Shown here in pieces: positions 26,190-34,546 of a stretch of 64,000 bases of DNA (position 1 is its first letter; every line of letters begins with the position of its first letter). The stretch covers positions 1-64,000 of the forward strand of contig NZ_JAFB01000046.1 in assembly GCF_000519205.1 (NCBI RefSeq). The letters run 5' to 3'. The notes under the pieces were generated by a model, which saw only the letters and a program-made list of their open reading frames with translations, did no database searches and was not told the DNA's origin. A program made the position numbers and the translations under genes. The DNA is from Amycolatopsis taiwanensis DSM 45107 (GTDB taxonomy: Bacteria; Actinomycetota; Actinomycetes; Mycobacteriales; Pseudonocardiaceae).

Positions 26190-26877
26190 GGACGGCGAAC
26201 CCGGCCACGTAATAGGAGCCGAAGCACAGGCCATTCTGTTCGATCTCGACGGGACGCTGATCGATTCGACCGGGGCCACCGAGCGCGCCTGGCACAAATG
26301 GGCAGACACGTTGGGCATCACCGGCTACGTCCACCGCGGACACGGACTCCCGGCCAGAGACACCGTCGCACGGCACGTCGCAGTGAACCAGCGGGCGGAG
26401 GCATTACGGCTCGCGGAGCAGTTCGAGGAGCAGGAAACCGAAGGCATAGAAGTCAAGGACGGCGCCCGAGAACTTCTGGCCGAACTGCCTGCCGAACGAT
26501 GGGCCATCGTCACCTCCTGCACGGCCAAGCTCGCACGCATCCGCCTGCAAGCCGCCGGCCTGAACGAGCCCACCGTCATGATCACGGCCGATGATGTCGT
26601 CAACGGCAAACCCAGCCCCGAAGGCTACCGGGCTGCCGCACGGGCGCTAGGTTTCAACGCAGACACATGCCTCGTCGTCGAAGACACACCCGTAGGACTC
26701 GCGGCCGGCCGATCGCTCGGATGCCAGACACTTGGCGTACTCGGCACAGTCGAAGCATCCGAGCTCAACGCCGACTACCTCATCGAGACCTTGACACAAG
26801 TCTCTCTCCGCATCGCTCACCATGACGGCGCGATGACCCTTGAAATCTCAGACACCCGGTTCTGCCGCTTCCTATGA
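26179..26877 (+). CDS. HAD-superfamily sugar phosphatase (beta-phosphoglucomutase/DOG-like)
   Basis: 232 residues from ATG 26179. HAD motifs: I 'AILFDLDGTLIDSTGATERA' with the DxD nucleophile, II 'WAIVTSCTAKLARIR' (Thr), III Lys in 'VNGKPSPEGYRAAARALGF', IV 'CLVVEDTPVGLAAGRS'. The 'GKPxPEGY' form is typical of sugar-phosphate phosphatases of the GS1/DOG/mannitol-1-phosphatase type. In this operon it may dephosphorylate a polyol phosphate or a dead-end phosphorylated sugar. Its start lies inside the end of xylB, so translation is coupled. Confidence 0.88.
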   Translation: MASKDGEPGHVIGAEAQAILFDLDGTLIDSTGATERAWHKWADTLGITGYVHRGHGLPARDTVARHVAVNQRAEALRLAEQFEEQETEGIEVKDGARELLAELPAERWAIVTSCTAKLARIRLQAAGLNEPTVMITADDVVNGKPSPEGYRAAARALGFNADTCLVVEDTPVGLAAGRSLGCQTLGVLGTVEASELNADYLIETLTQVSLRIAHHDGAMTLEISDTRFCRFL

Positions 26878-27218
26878 CACCAAAATGCGAGCTGGTCGCA
26901 ACCCCCGCGCAGGGCCTCGCTGTGGAACTCGGCGGCGTTGTCCACAAGCCGTCCCGGAGTCGCGGCTAAACCGTTCCCGGTTCGGTGGACACGGGGTGAG
27001 GGTCGCCCGGTCGGAAAGACCGCACCGTCGGTTCGCTGGAGTGGCCGTCTTGTCCGTTCCGTAATCGAAGGGTCGTGCTCGGTAAGGTGTGTCCCTGTCG
27101 ATCTCTCGTGCCCGCGCATCCGGCACTCACGTCGCCTTTCCAGGCGGTCGTGCGATGACCGATCGCACCCCGAAGCCTTGGGATCACACGGGTCCGGTAA
27201 GTGCTGGGCTGTGGTTGC
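26878..27218. other. Gene-free stretch between the polyol module and the alcohol dehydrogenase
   Basis: About 340 bp without a protein I can recognise on either strand. The two flanking genes converge here, so it should contain terminators, but I see no perfect long hairpin. Confidence 0.45.
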
Positions 27219-28262
27219 CTACGACAGGTCGGACAGGTCCAGTACGAAGCGGTAGCGGACATCGCCCTGCCCCAGGCGGTCGAGAGCGTCGTTTACCCGA
27301 GCGGAGGGCATGAGCTCGATGTCGGCGGTGACGTTGTGCTGGGCGCAGAACTCCAGCATCGCGGCGGTGGCAGGCCGGCCGCCGCTGCCCGCCGAGCTGA
27401 GTTTCTTGCGTCCGATGAGCAGGTCCATGGTCTGCAGGGTGACCGGACCGAGGTGTCCGAGCTGGCTGAGCGTGCCATCCAGGGCGACGAGCCCAAGGAG
27501 GGGACCGAGCTCATGGGGGACAGCGATGGTATCGATGAGGACGTCGAACCGGTTTCGGGCGGCGGTCATCTGTCGTTGGTCGGTGGACAGGATCAGGTCG
27601 TGGGCGCCCAGCCGGCGCGCGTCGTCAGCCTTGTCTGGTGACCGGCTGATGACTGTGGTGTCGGCGCCGAGGGCGACGGCGAGTTTGACCGCGAGGTGCC
27701 CGAGGCCGCCAAGTCCGGCCACCGCGACGCGGGTGTCCGGGCTGACGCCGAGGGCCCGCAGCGGCTCCCAGACGGTGATTCCGGCGCACAGCAATGGAGC
27801 GGCGGCGGCGGGGTCGAGGTCTGAGGGCAGTGGGTAGGCGAACCGGTCGCGGAGGATGTACTCGCGGGAATAGGCCCCCAGCGTGGTCGATCCGTCGTGG
27901 CGGTCGGTGCCGCCGTAGGTCAGGGTTGGGAACTCGGTGCAGAAGTTCTCTTGTCCCGCCCGGCACATCGCGCACAGCCCGCACGAGTCGACGATGTTGC
28001 CGACCGCGGCCGCGTCCCCGACCGTGAACCGGGTGACGTCAGGCCCGATCGCGGTCACCACCCCGGTGAATTCATGGCCCGGCACCAACCGTGCGTCCCC
28101 GGTCTGGGGCAGGGCGTGGATGGCGTGCAGGTCGGTGTGGCAGACGCCGCAGTAGTCCACGCGCACCGCGACGTCGTCGGCCCGCAGATCCCGACGTTCG
28201 AACGACACCCGGCGCAGCGCGGTCCCGGGCCGGTCGGCCTGCCAGCCCACGGTGGTTCGCAT
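27219..28262 (-). CDS. Zinc-dependent alcohol dehydrogenase (YahK/cinnamyl-type MDR)
   Basis: 347 residues from ATG 28262 with GAGGAGTGAGG upstream. Catalytic zinc: 'VDYCGVCHTDLHAI' and 'PGHEFTGVVTAIGPDV'. The structural zinc loop is complete: 'NIVDSCGLCAMCRAGQENFC' has four Cys. The Rossmann motif is 'VAVAGLGGLGHLAVKLA', and Ser-Arg-Ser after beta-2 suggests NADP(H). YahK-like enzymes reduce broad aldehydes. It is divergent from a TetR gene, and two operator-like palindromes lie between them, so it is probably induced by an aldehyde or similar ligand of that repressor. Confidence 0.92.
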   Translation of the reverse strand: MRTTVGWQADRPGTALRRVSFERRDLRADDVAVRVDYCGVCHTDLHAIHALPQTGDARLVPGHEFTGVVTAIGPDVTRFTVGDAAAVGNIVDSCGLCAMCRAGQENFCTEFPTLTYGGTDRHDGSTTLGAYSREYILRDRFAYPLPSDLDPAAAAPLLCAGITVWEPLRALGVSPDTRVAVAGLGGLGHLAVKLAVALGADTTVISRSPDKADDARRLGAHDLILSTDQRQMTAARNRFDVLIDTIAVPHELGPLLGLVALDGTLSQLGHLGPVTLQTMDLLIGRKKLSSAGSGGRPATAAMLEFCAQHNVTADIELMPSARVNDALDRLGQGDVRYRFVLDLSDLS

Positions 28263-28279
28263 CCTCACTCCTCACGATA

Positions 28280-28346
28280 AACAGACTGTTCGGTCTGCTG
28301 GGAGGTTAGCGAAGCCCCTACCATGGAGCAAACCGACTGGTCTGTT
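28280..28346. promoter_or_regulatory. Two TetR-type operators in the divergent promoter region
   Basis: Site 1: AACAGAC ... GTCTG with a 6-bp centre (28280-28297). Site 2: AACCGAC-TG-GTCTGTT (28331-28346). Both use the half-site AACAGAC/GTCTGTT with at most one change. Site 2 overlaps the spacer of a likely leaderless promoter whose -10, TATCCT, is at 28349-28354, eight bases before the TetR ATG. Binding there would block transcription of the repressor gene, and site 1 that of the dehydrogenase. Confidence 0.7.
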
Positions 28347-28361
28347 GTTATCCTGTCCGGT

Positions 28362-28949
28362 ATGGCCGACAAGCCCCTGACCTCGCGTGGCGCCGCCACC
28401 AGGCAGCGCATCCTGGACGTGGCCACCCAGGAGTTCGCCGAGCACGGCATCGCCGGGGCACGCGTCGAACGCATCGTGGCCGCGGCGCGTACCAACAAGG
28501 CCCAGCTCTACGGCTATTTCGGCAGCAAGGAAGGGTTGTTCGACGCGATCTTCTTCGGCTCCCTGGAACGGATCATGACCGTCGTGCCGATCGACGCGAC
28601 TGACCTGGCGGACTGGGCCGTACGCCTCTACGACGAGTACCTCCGTCGCCCCGATCTGATCCGGCTGGCCACCTGGGCGCGTCTGGAACGACGCCCGGCC
28701 GGTCATCTCGTCGACGACGCCGACCGCCTCGATGCTGCCAAACTGGGTGCCATCGCCGACGCGCAGGCCATGGGCCTTGTCCGGTCCGGAGACCCGTTCG
28801 ACCTGATGGCCATGGTCATCGCGATGTCCATGGCGTGGTCACCGGTGAGCAACGTCTACGCCGCCACCGACCAGGAACCCGCACACGTCCATGAACAACG
28901 CCGCACCCTGCTCCGCGACAGCGTGCGGCGCGTCGTCACACCCGGCTAA
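28362..28949 (+). CDS. TetR family transcriptional regulator
   Basis: 195 residues from ATG 28362. An earlier ATG at 28323 is disfavoured because operator and -10 sequences lie between them; the 28362 start would be leaderless, common in actinobacteria. The HTH covers residues 10-55: 'RQRILDVATQEFAEHGIAGA' and 'RTNKAQLYGYFGSKEGLFDA'. The C-terminal ligand domain includes 'RLATWARLERRPAGHLV' and belongs to the TetR_C group seen in YahK-neighbour repressors. Probable repressor of the divergent alcohol dehydrogenase and of itself. Confidence 0.92.
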   Translation: MADKPLTSRGAATRQRILDVATQEFAEHGIAGARVERIVAAARTNKAQLYGYFGSKEGLFDAIFFGSLERIMTVVPIDATDLADWAVRLYDEYLRRPDLIRLATWARLERRPAGHLVDDADRLDAAKLGAIADAQAMGLVRSGDPFDLMAMVIAMSMAWSPVSNVYAATDQEPAHVHEQRRTLLRDSVRRVVTPG

Positions 28950-28962
28950 GGACGACTCACTG

Positions 28963-30250
28963 TCAAGTAGCGCGGAAGCCAGTCCCTTCCCTGCTGATCA
29001 CATCACGCGGAAACGCCAGGTCGCTCGACCAGGATTGGTCATGGTTGTAGCGGCCCACTCCGTCCGGGGTGCCGATCTCATCGGTGACCGGGTAGCCCGG
29101 GCCGGTCTCCCACCCCAGCTGCGCCCAGCGCGATCGGATAGCCCCCTGCACCTCGTGCGCACCCGTCCCTGCGGTCCAGTAGATCGACGCGCCACCCGCC
29201 CCGCTAAACTGGTTGTAACGCCCCACACTATCCGGAGGGCCGTTCTCGTCCGTGGTCGGGAACCCCAGCACCGGCTCCCCACCCACGGCAAGATACTTGG
29301 CGCGGATCTCCCCATGCAGCGACCAGGCACCACTCGCCTGGGACCAGTAGATCGAGGCCCCACCCGAGCCGGCGAAATCGTTGTAGCTGCCCTCGCCATC
29401 CGCAGTCCAGGTTTCGTCGCTGGTTGGGAATCCGAGAAGGCCACCGGGGCCGCCCAGGTCGCGGTAGTGGGCCAACACCAGGCCCCGCAACGCCCACGCG
29501 CCCGTGGTGGTAGATGGTGCCGTGCTCGTAATCCTGTGCCCACCCTGCCGCGATGGGGTACTCACCACCGGAGGGATTCCCGAGGTGGGAAGAGCTTCCG
29601 CCCATCGCCGTGTAATGCTCGACGATCTTGTCCGGCGTATCCCCCACGGCGAAGGCGAGCAACTGGTCAGGCGTCCCGTTGAACACATCCTGATCCCCCG
29701 GGAACGGGCCCGAGCTCGCGTACTGGAAGAACGTGTACACGCTCCAACTGGGCGGGATAGTCGGCGCACCACCCGTGTCCGAATTGGACGGGGCGATCCA
29801 CAGCGGATCGTCACCGAAGCCGGCGTCGTTGCCCGTGCAGTTGCTCCACCAGCCGTTGGTCGTATAAATCACCGGCCACCGATTCGTCCGATCATGAACC
29901 GTACCCGCGAAATCAGCAATCCACGCCGTCATCCGCGCCGGGCTCAACCCATAGCACCAGCCGGTCCAGTCTGTCGAACCATACGGGTTGTACTCGATAT
30001 CCAACACCGGCGGCAACGTACGCCCATCCGCCACCCAACCCGCCCCATGGGAGAGGAAGAACATCGCCTGCGCCGCGCCCGAAGACTCATCGGGCAACGC
30101 AAAATGATAACCACCCCGCACAAGCCCCGCGTTCGCCGAACCCGCATAGTTCGTGTCAAACATCGGGTTCAGATACGCCGTGCCCTCACTCGCCTTCATA
30201 TAAGCGAACTTCGCGCCACCCGCCGCCACCGCAGCCCAATATCGCGCCGA
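28963..30250 (-). pseudogene. GH25 muramidase with C-terminal LGFP repeats, broken
   Basis: The catalytic part (30250 to about 29510) has the GH25 blocks 'GAKFAYMKASEGTAYLNPMF', 'GLVRGGYHFALPDESSG', 'PPVLDIEYNPYG' and 'WPVIYTTNGWW', but the first 30 residues with the usual N-terminal Asp ('GIDVSxxQ') are missing. A frameshift near 29510 then moves the frame into the LGFP cell-wall-binding repeats ('LLGFPTSDETWTADGEGSYN', 'VLGFPTTDENGPPDSVGRYN', 'GPGYPVTDEIGTPDGVGRYN') down to the stop at 28963. The family is secreted and cuts peptidoglycan. Truncation at one end and a frameshift in the middle make this copy inactive. Confidence 0.82.
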
Positions 30251-30602
30251 CCGGGATCTGCCGCACAATCTCGTCGAACCGCTCCGTGGAACTGGTTGGA
30301 ACGAACGCGTACATGCGTGTCCAGTTCAGTCCGGGCGCATCCGCCAGAGTGACCGTATTCCACGGCGGTTCAGAGATCTCTGCCTGCCGCTCGACCGTCG
30401 GCCGCTCGGAGGTCAGCCGGTCCTCGTCCAGCCCCTCGTTGATCAACCAACGCAGGAACGGAAGGACGCCCTCGTCCAGCACCGCGGTCTGCCAGCTCCG
30501 CAAGGCCCGTTCGGCCTCGCCGCGTACCTCGTCCATATCGACGACACCAAATTCGGTGTGAGTGAAGATCCAGGTGAGCGAACCCGTCATCGCGCCGAAC
30601 AT
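30246..30602 (-). pseudogene. Truncated gene of unknown function fused to the lysozyme fragment
   Basis: From ATG 30602 the frame encodes 'MFGAMTGSLTWIFTHTEFGV', 'RSWQTAVLDEGVLPFLRWLI', 'WNTVTLADAPGLNWTRMYAF' and 'SSTERFDEIVRQIPVGA', then runs into DNA of the lysozyme gene near 30246, where the similarity to natural protein composition stops. It looks like the middle of a larger protein whose C-terminus was removed by the event that removed the lysozyme N-terminus. I do not recognise the family. The coding pattern also extends a little upstream ('QYPWLYPT'), so the true start may be earlier. Confidence 0.45.
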
Positions 30603-30880
30603 CGTGGGGTACAGCCACGGGTATTGACCAGCCTGGTTCGGTCTTCTTCCCTCCCCTTCGCGATGGTTATCTGGGCTAGCGGACCTGGCGTGGATAGCGG
30701 GCCGTACACACTCGATATCGTCGCGCACCCGGAATGTTCGGGACACGGCCAAACGGATGCGTCCCGCGGGTTGGTCGCAGCGAACTGCCCGGTCTTGGGC
30801 ACCGGTCGACAGCCAGCTTCTTTCGGGCGTCGCGCGGTGCCCGTGCCGTGCCGCCACCCGCACGATGCCGCGGCCCCTGT

Positions 30881-31015
30881 CCACCAGACCGGGAACGGTC
30901 CACGGCCGATGCTGCCGATCAGGTCAATGGCCTCCTCGGCCAGGACGGCGGCGGCTCGGATGAGTTGGTTTCGGGCGGTGTTCAGGGCGATGGCGAAGCT
31001 GGCGCGGTCAGGGTG
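30881..31015 (-). pseudogene. IS4-type transposase, C-terminal remnant
   Basis: The minus strand reads 'HPDRASFAIALNTARNQLIR' then 'AAAVLAEEAIDLIGSIGR'. 'DRxSFxxALxxARxQ...IVDLVGxIGR' is the conserved C-terminal block of a widespread actinobacterial IS4-family transposase. No catalytic part is present nearby. Confidence 0.6.
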
Positions 31016-31084
31016 GTTGTGGTGGCGTCGGTGACCGCGATCCAGTTGATGGAGGCGCTGGTGGCCAAGCGCCGCCCCGACCGG

Positions 31085-31132
31085 CCGGTACCGCCGATGG
31101 CCGGTACGGCCGATGGCCGGTACCGCCGTGGT
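31085..31132. repeat. Three 16-bp tandem units
   Basis: Units of the form ccggtaccgccgatgg occur at 31085, 31101 and 31117, with one or two changes among them. Non-coding context between IS remnants. Confidence 0.8.
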
Positions 31133-31149
31133 CGGGGCGGTTGTGCATC

Positions 31150-31463
31150 TGCTGGCTTCTGACTGCTTTGCTGCCGTGTCCGGATTGGTCTGAGGGCGCC
31201 GTTGAGGGTGACGTTTCCAGCACTGACCTGGACGGTTACCTCGGCGGCTCCGGGGTGGGTGCCGACGACGAGTTCCTCGGTGTCCTCTCGAAGGCGGCGT
31301 CGCCGTGCAGGAACAGACGCAGGGCGTCGAGGAGGGCGAGTACGCCGACTAGCCGGTGGATGCGATCCCCGACGCACAGTTGACGGAGCTGGGCGCTGGC
31401 GAGGCTGCGCACGGCGGCACGAAGTGGGGCTTCGGCACCGATCGTGGTTGCTGGTGTGCTCAT
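31150..31463 (-). pseudogene. Short hypothetical gene, frameshifted
   Basis: From ATG 31463 the frame gives 'MSTPATTIGAEAPLRAAVRS', 'LRQLCVGDRIHRLVGVLALL', 'DALRLFLHGDAAF'. After a shift near 31295 another frame continues 'EDTEELVVGTHPGAAEVTVQ' and 'VSAGNVTLNGALRPI'. The two pieces have natural composition and abut, which argues for one broken small gene of about 100 residues. I do not recognise it, and the C-terminal boundary is uncertain. Confidence 0.35.
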
Positions 31464-31531
31464 CAGGTCTGCCGCAGTCCTGGCCGAGGACTTGTGCCAG
31501 CGTGCCCGGGTCCGGGAGCTGGCCAGCAATC

Positions 31532-31636
31532 GCCAAGATCCAGAGCGTCTCCGTCGGCACGCTGTACAACTGCATCCCGGACCTCGAGGGGCTGCGGAAC
31601 TCGCGAGTCTCACGGCAGTTGGAAGGGAGCAAGTAG
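31532..31636 (+). pseudogene. Helix-turn-helix tail, possibly from a resolvase/invertase
   Basis: The frame ending at TAG 31634-31636 reads 'SVSVGTLYNCIPDLEGLRNS' then R-V-S-R-Q-L-E. 'GVSVGTLYNHIPDLxELR' is the usual C-terminal HTH of actinobacterial serine-recombinase-like small proteins. Only about 30 residues remain. Confidence 0.35.
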
Positions 31637-31740
31637 CCGCCCGCTGCTACTTTGCACCGTGGGTCAGAGATAGGACTCCGGGGCCAATACATTGGGTGCT
31701 GGGGCTGTCGCGCGGGCAATCCCCGCGCCGGGATGGGGCG

Positions 31741-32610
31741 TCAGTTGCGGCGCGCGGCCCAGACGGTGTGCTCGGTGCGTACCGCGAGGTCGTCACGGCG
31801 CAGGATGCTGTGCGGGCTGCTGGTGTCGAGCAGTCGGTCGAGTGCGGTGAGGTCTTCCGTCGCAAGCTCCGTGGCGGCGGCGCGGATGCGCTGCAGCGCG
31901 CCCAGGGCGTAGCGGCCGATCGCCGCGTTGTGGGACCCGTCGATGTCGATGGCGACGGTGAGTTCGCCTGCGACAGCGAATCCGGCGGTGTTCAGCATGG
32001 GTCCCCAGTCGGCGCCGCGGTGGGGCAGGCGCTGGGCGTGGAAGCGGTCGGTCGCGGCGTGGACGCGGTCTTCCAGGCCGGGCCGGTCGGCGGGGGCGTT
32101 CTCGGGCAGGAAGCGGGGGAGGCCGGCCATTTCGACGATGGCGAACAGGCCGTTGGGCGCGAGCAGGTCGCGGACGGTGCGCAGGGTGTGGTCGGGGTCG
32201 GCCATGTGGTGCATGGAGCCCGACGCCCACACGAGGTCGGGTGTTCCGAGGTCGGGCCAGGTGGCGTCGTCGAGGTCGGCCAGCACGGTGCGCACGTGCT
32301 CGTCCACCCCGCGGGCGCACGCCTTCTCCCGCAGCCGTTGCAGGTGCCCGGGCGAGGCGTCGACGGCTAGGACGTGCGCCTCGGGGAAGCGCTCGAGGAG
32401 CGCGAAGGTGCCCGCTCCCGTACCGGAGGCCAGATCCACGATCTGGCGCGGGTCGCTCTTCAGGGGCAGCCACTTGATGATGGCGGCGATGTGCTCGGCG
32501 AGGACTTCCGCGTCCAGGTCGAGGATCTCCGCCTGCCCGCTGTCGGCGCCGCATTGCTGGTGGTGGCCGTGTTCGTGGTGGCCCTCGTGAGCGGCGTGTG
32601 TTTGCGTCAT
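31741..32610 (-). CDS. Class I SAM-dependent methyltransferase with His-rich N-terminus
   Basis: 289 residues. The first 24 contain a metal-binding-like run 'HEGHHEHGHHQQCG'. The Rossmann methyltransferase core follows: motif I 'IVDLASGTGAGTFALLERF' near residue 60, acidic residue 'HVLAVDASPGHLQRL', motif post-I 'VLADLDDATWPDLGTPDLVW' and 'SGSMHHMADPDHTLRTVRDL'. It resembles Methyltransf_25/UbiE-like enzymes acting on small molecules. It lies 123 bp downstream of the XRE-cupin gene in the same direction and may belong to the same regulon as the flavoprotein and exporter. Substrate unknown; the His-rich tail may bind Ni or Zn. Confidence 0.88.
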   Translation of the reverse strand: MTQTHAAHEGHHEHGHHQQCGADSGQAEILDLDAEVLAEHIAAIIKWLPLKSDPRQIVDLASGTGAGTFALLERFPEAHVLAVDASPGHLQRLREKACARGVDEHVRTVLADLDDATWPDLGTPDLVWASGSMHHMADPDHTLRTVRDLLAPNGLFAIVEMAGLPRFLPENAPADRPGLEDRVHAATDRFHAQRLPHRGADWGPMLNTAGFAVAGELTVAIDIDGSHNAAIGRYALGALQRIRAAATELATEDLTALDRLLDTSSPHSILRRDDLAVRTEHTVWAARRN

Positions 32611-32733
32611 ACCGCCACATTAAGCGCGCCATGCGCTTTCGGCACATCCTCTTGCGGATTACGCAAGACGATGGCGCTGTGTGCTGCCGGGCGCGCACGG
32701 TGCACCCGTACGAGGGCGGGTCGGCCGGTGTGG

Positions 32734-33348
32734 TTACGGGCTGGCGCTTTGCGCGTCGCTGTCGCCGTTCTCGCGCTGATCGTCGGTCTCGCGATGTCCG
32801 CGGCGGGCGTCGCGGTCGAAGATGAACATGACCTCGCAAGGGCGGCCCTCGGCGCCGATGGCGTGCGGCATCATGGTCGGGAACTCGGCGGCCTGGTTGG
32901 TCTCGATGCGGAAGCGGCGGTGGCCCAGCATCAGGATCGCGGTGCCTGATAGCACGACGAGCCATTCCCGGCCCGGGTGGGCGCGCATCGTGGCGGGATT
33001 GTCGGGCGGCGGCTCGGTCAGCCGCCGACGCATGATGCTCATGGCCGGGTCGCCCTTCATCGGCCAGCTCAAACCGTGGGCACCGTGGATCATGGGGCTG
33101 ATGACCACGTCGTCGGCGGCGTTCTCGACGAGCTGATCGAGGGTGGTGTCCAGGGCACGGGCCAGGGTGACGAGCTGGTCCAGCGCCAGGCGGCGCTGGC
33201 CGCTCTCGATGCGGCTCAGCGAGGACTGGCTGAGGTGGGCGCGGGTGGCCAACTCCTCCAGGGACAAGCCCTGCGCGACCCGCAGGGCGCGGATGCGTTT
33301 GCGTACGAGGCTGTCCAGCGAGTCATCTTCTTGCGTCATAGGCAACAT
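32734..33348 (-). CDS. XRE family regulator with C-terminal cupin
   Basis: 204 residues from ATG 33348, with AAGG six bases upstream; ATG 33339 is an alternative. HTH_3 at residues 12-68: 'LRVAQGLSLEELATRAHLSQ' and 'SSLSRIESGQRRLALDQLVT'. A cupin_2 barrel fills 85-180 with 'HPGREWLVVLSGTAILMLGH'. The C-terminal 20 residues are charged. Proteins of this layout sense small metabolites through the cupin and repress their neighbours. It is divergent from the flavoprotein-MFS operon (89-bp gap), which it most likely controls, and is followed by a methyltransferase. Confidence 0.92.
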   Translation of the reverse strand: MLPMTQEDDSLDSLVRKRIRALRVAQGLSLEELATRAHLSQSSLSRIESGQRRLALDQLVTLARALDTTLDQLVENAADDVVISPMIHGAHGLSWPMKGDPAMSIMRRRLTEPPPDNPATMRAHPGREWLVVLSGTAILMLGHRRFRIETNQAAEFPTMMPHAIGAEGRPCEVMFIFDRDARRGHRETDDQRENGDSDAQSASP

Positions 33349-33436
33349 TCTATGCCTTAGATGCAATTCGGGGTTAACTCGAACGCAGACAGCCCGGATC
33401 GGCTGGGGCCGCACACTACAGAAAGGGCGCGAGGAG

Positions 33437-34450
33437 ATGTCCGTGCCGACTTCCGCGTACGACAGCGACGCACTGCCCGGTGAGACCGTGGACGCCGTGG
33501 TGATCGGCGGCGGCGCCGCGGGCCTGAACGGTGCGCTGATGCTCGCCCGCTCCCGCCGCTCCGTTGTCGTGATCGACAACGGCACGCCCCGCAACGCGCC
33601 GGCCGAGGCCGTGCACGGCTTCATCGTGCTGGACGGTACGCCGCCCACCGAGATCCTGAAGCGCGGCCGGGAGCAGGTGCGCCAGTACGGCGGCCGGGTC
33701 GTCTCCGGCGAGGTGGCCTCGGCTGAACCTGCCGCCTCGTCGGCCGACGGGGATCTGCGTTTCACCATCACCCTGGCCAACGGCCGGACCATCACGGCAC
33801 GCCGTGTGCTGGTGGCCACCGGCCTGCGAGACGTGCTACCCGATATTCCCGGGCTCGCGGAGCACTGGGGACACAGCGTCGTGCACTGCCCGTACTGCCA
33901 CGGCTGGGAGGTACGCGACGAGCCCATCGGCGTCCTCGCCACCAGTGCCGCATCCATCCACCACGCCCTGCTGTTCCGCCAGTTGACCGACGACCTCGTC
34001 TACTTCACCCGCGACACCACACTCGACGAGAACACCCGCGCGCGCTTCGCCGCCAGGGGCATCCGTATCGTCGACACCCCCGTGGAAGAGGTCGTGAAGG
34101 CCGACGACGGCGGTGTCGCGGGCGTGCGCCTGGCCGACGGCGCGTTCATGGCCCGCCGCGTTCTCGCGGTCGCCACCCGGATGCAGGCCCGCACCGAGGG
34201 CCTGGAGGGGCTGAAGCTGCCGATGGAGGACCTGCCCGATGACATGGGCCGCCGCTTCGCCTCCGGCATGGCCGGCACCACCGAGGTGCCCGGGGTGTGG
34301 GTGGCCGGCAACGCCACCGACCTGACCGCCCAGGTCGGCGCCTCCGCTGCGGCCGGCGCCCTGGCCGCAGCCCACATCAACGCCCTGCTGGCCACGGCCG
34401 AGGCCGACGCGGCCCTCGCCGCAGCCCAGAGCGGTACCACCACCGCCTGA
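33437..34450 (+). CDS. FAD-dependent disulfide oxidoreductase, thioredoxin-reductase-like (GliT/HlmI-like candidate)
   Basis: 337 residues from ATG 33437 with GAGGAG directly upstream. FAD site 'DAVVIGGGAAGLNGALMLAR' at residues 19-38; redox pair in 'HCPYCHGWEVRDEPIG' near 152-156; second FAD motif 'GVWVAGNATDLTAQVGA' near 286. The NADPH-binding GxGxxA/G motif of true thioredoxin reductases is replaced by 'GVLATSAASIHHALLF', without the glycine pattern. This combination, CPYCHG with a degenerate NADPH site, resembles dithiol oxidases GliT and HlmI that use oxygen to form disulfides in gliotoxin and holomycin. It is followed by an MFS exporter (96-bp gap). Confidence 0.85.
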   Translation: MSVPTSAYDSDALPGETVDAVVIGGGAAGLNGALMLARSRRSVVVIDNGTPRNAPAEAVHGFIVLDGTPPTEILKRGREQVRQYGGRVVSGEVASAEPAASSADGDLRFTITLANGRTITARRVLVATGLRDVLPDIPGLAEHWGHSVVHCPYCHGWEVRDEPIGVLATSAASIHHALLFRQLTDDLVYFTRDTTLDENTRARFAARGIRIVDTPVEEVVKADDGGVAGVRLADGAFMARRVLAVATRMQARTEGLEGLKLPMEDLPDDMGRRFASGMAGTTEVPGVWVAGNATDLTAQVGASAAAGALAAAHINALLATAEADAALAAAQSGTTTA

Positions 34451-34546
34451 CATCCGCGGCGCGCACTGCCGCTCCTTCCATCCGCAATCCTGCGTCCGGG
34501 CAGGGTCCGACGCCGAGCTCCCCCATGCCCTTTTGGAGAGGAATCC

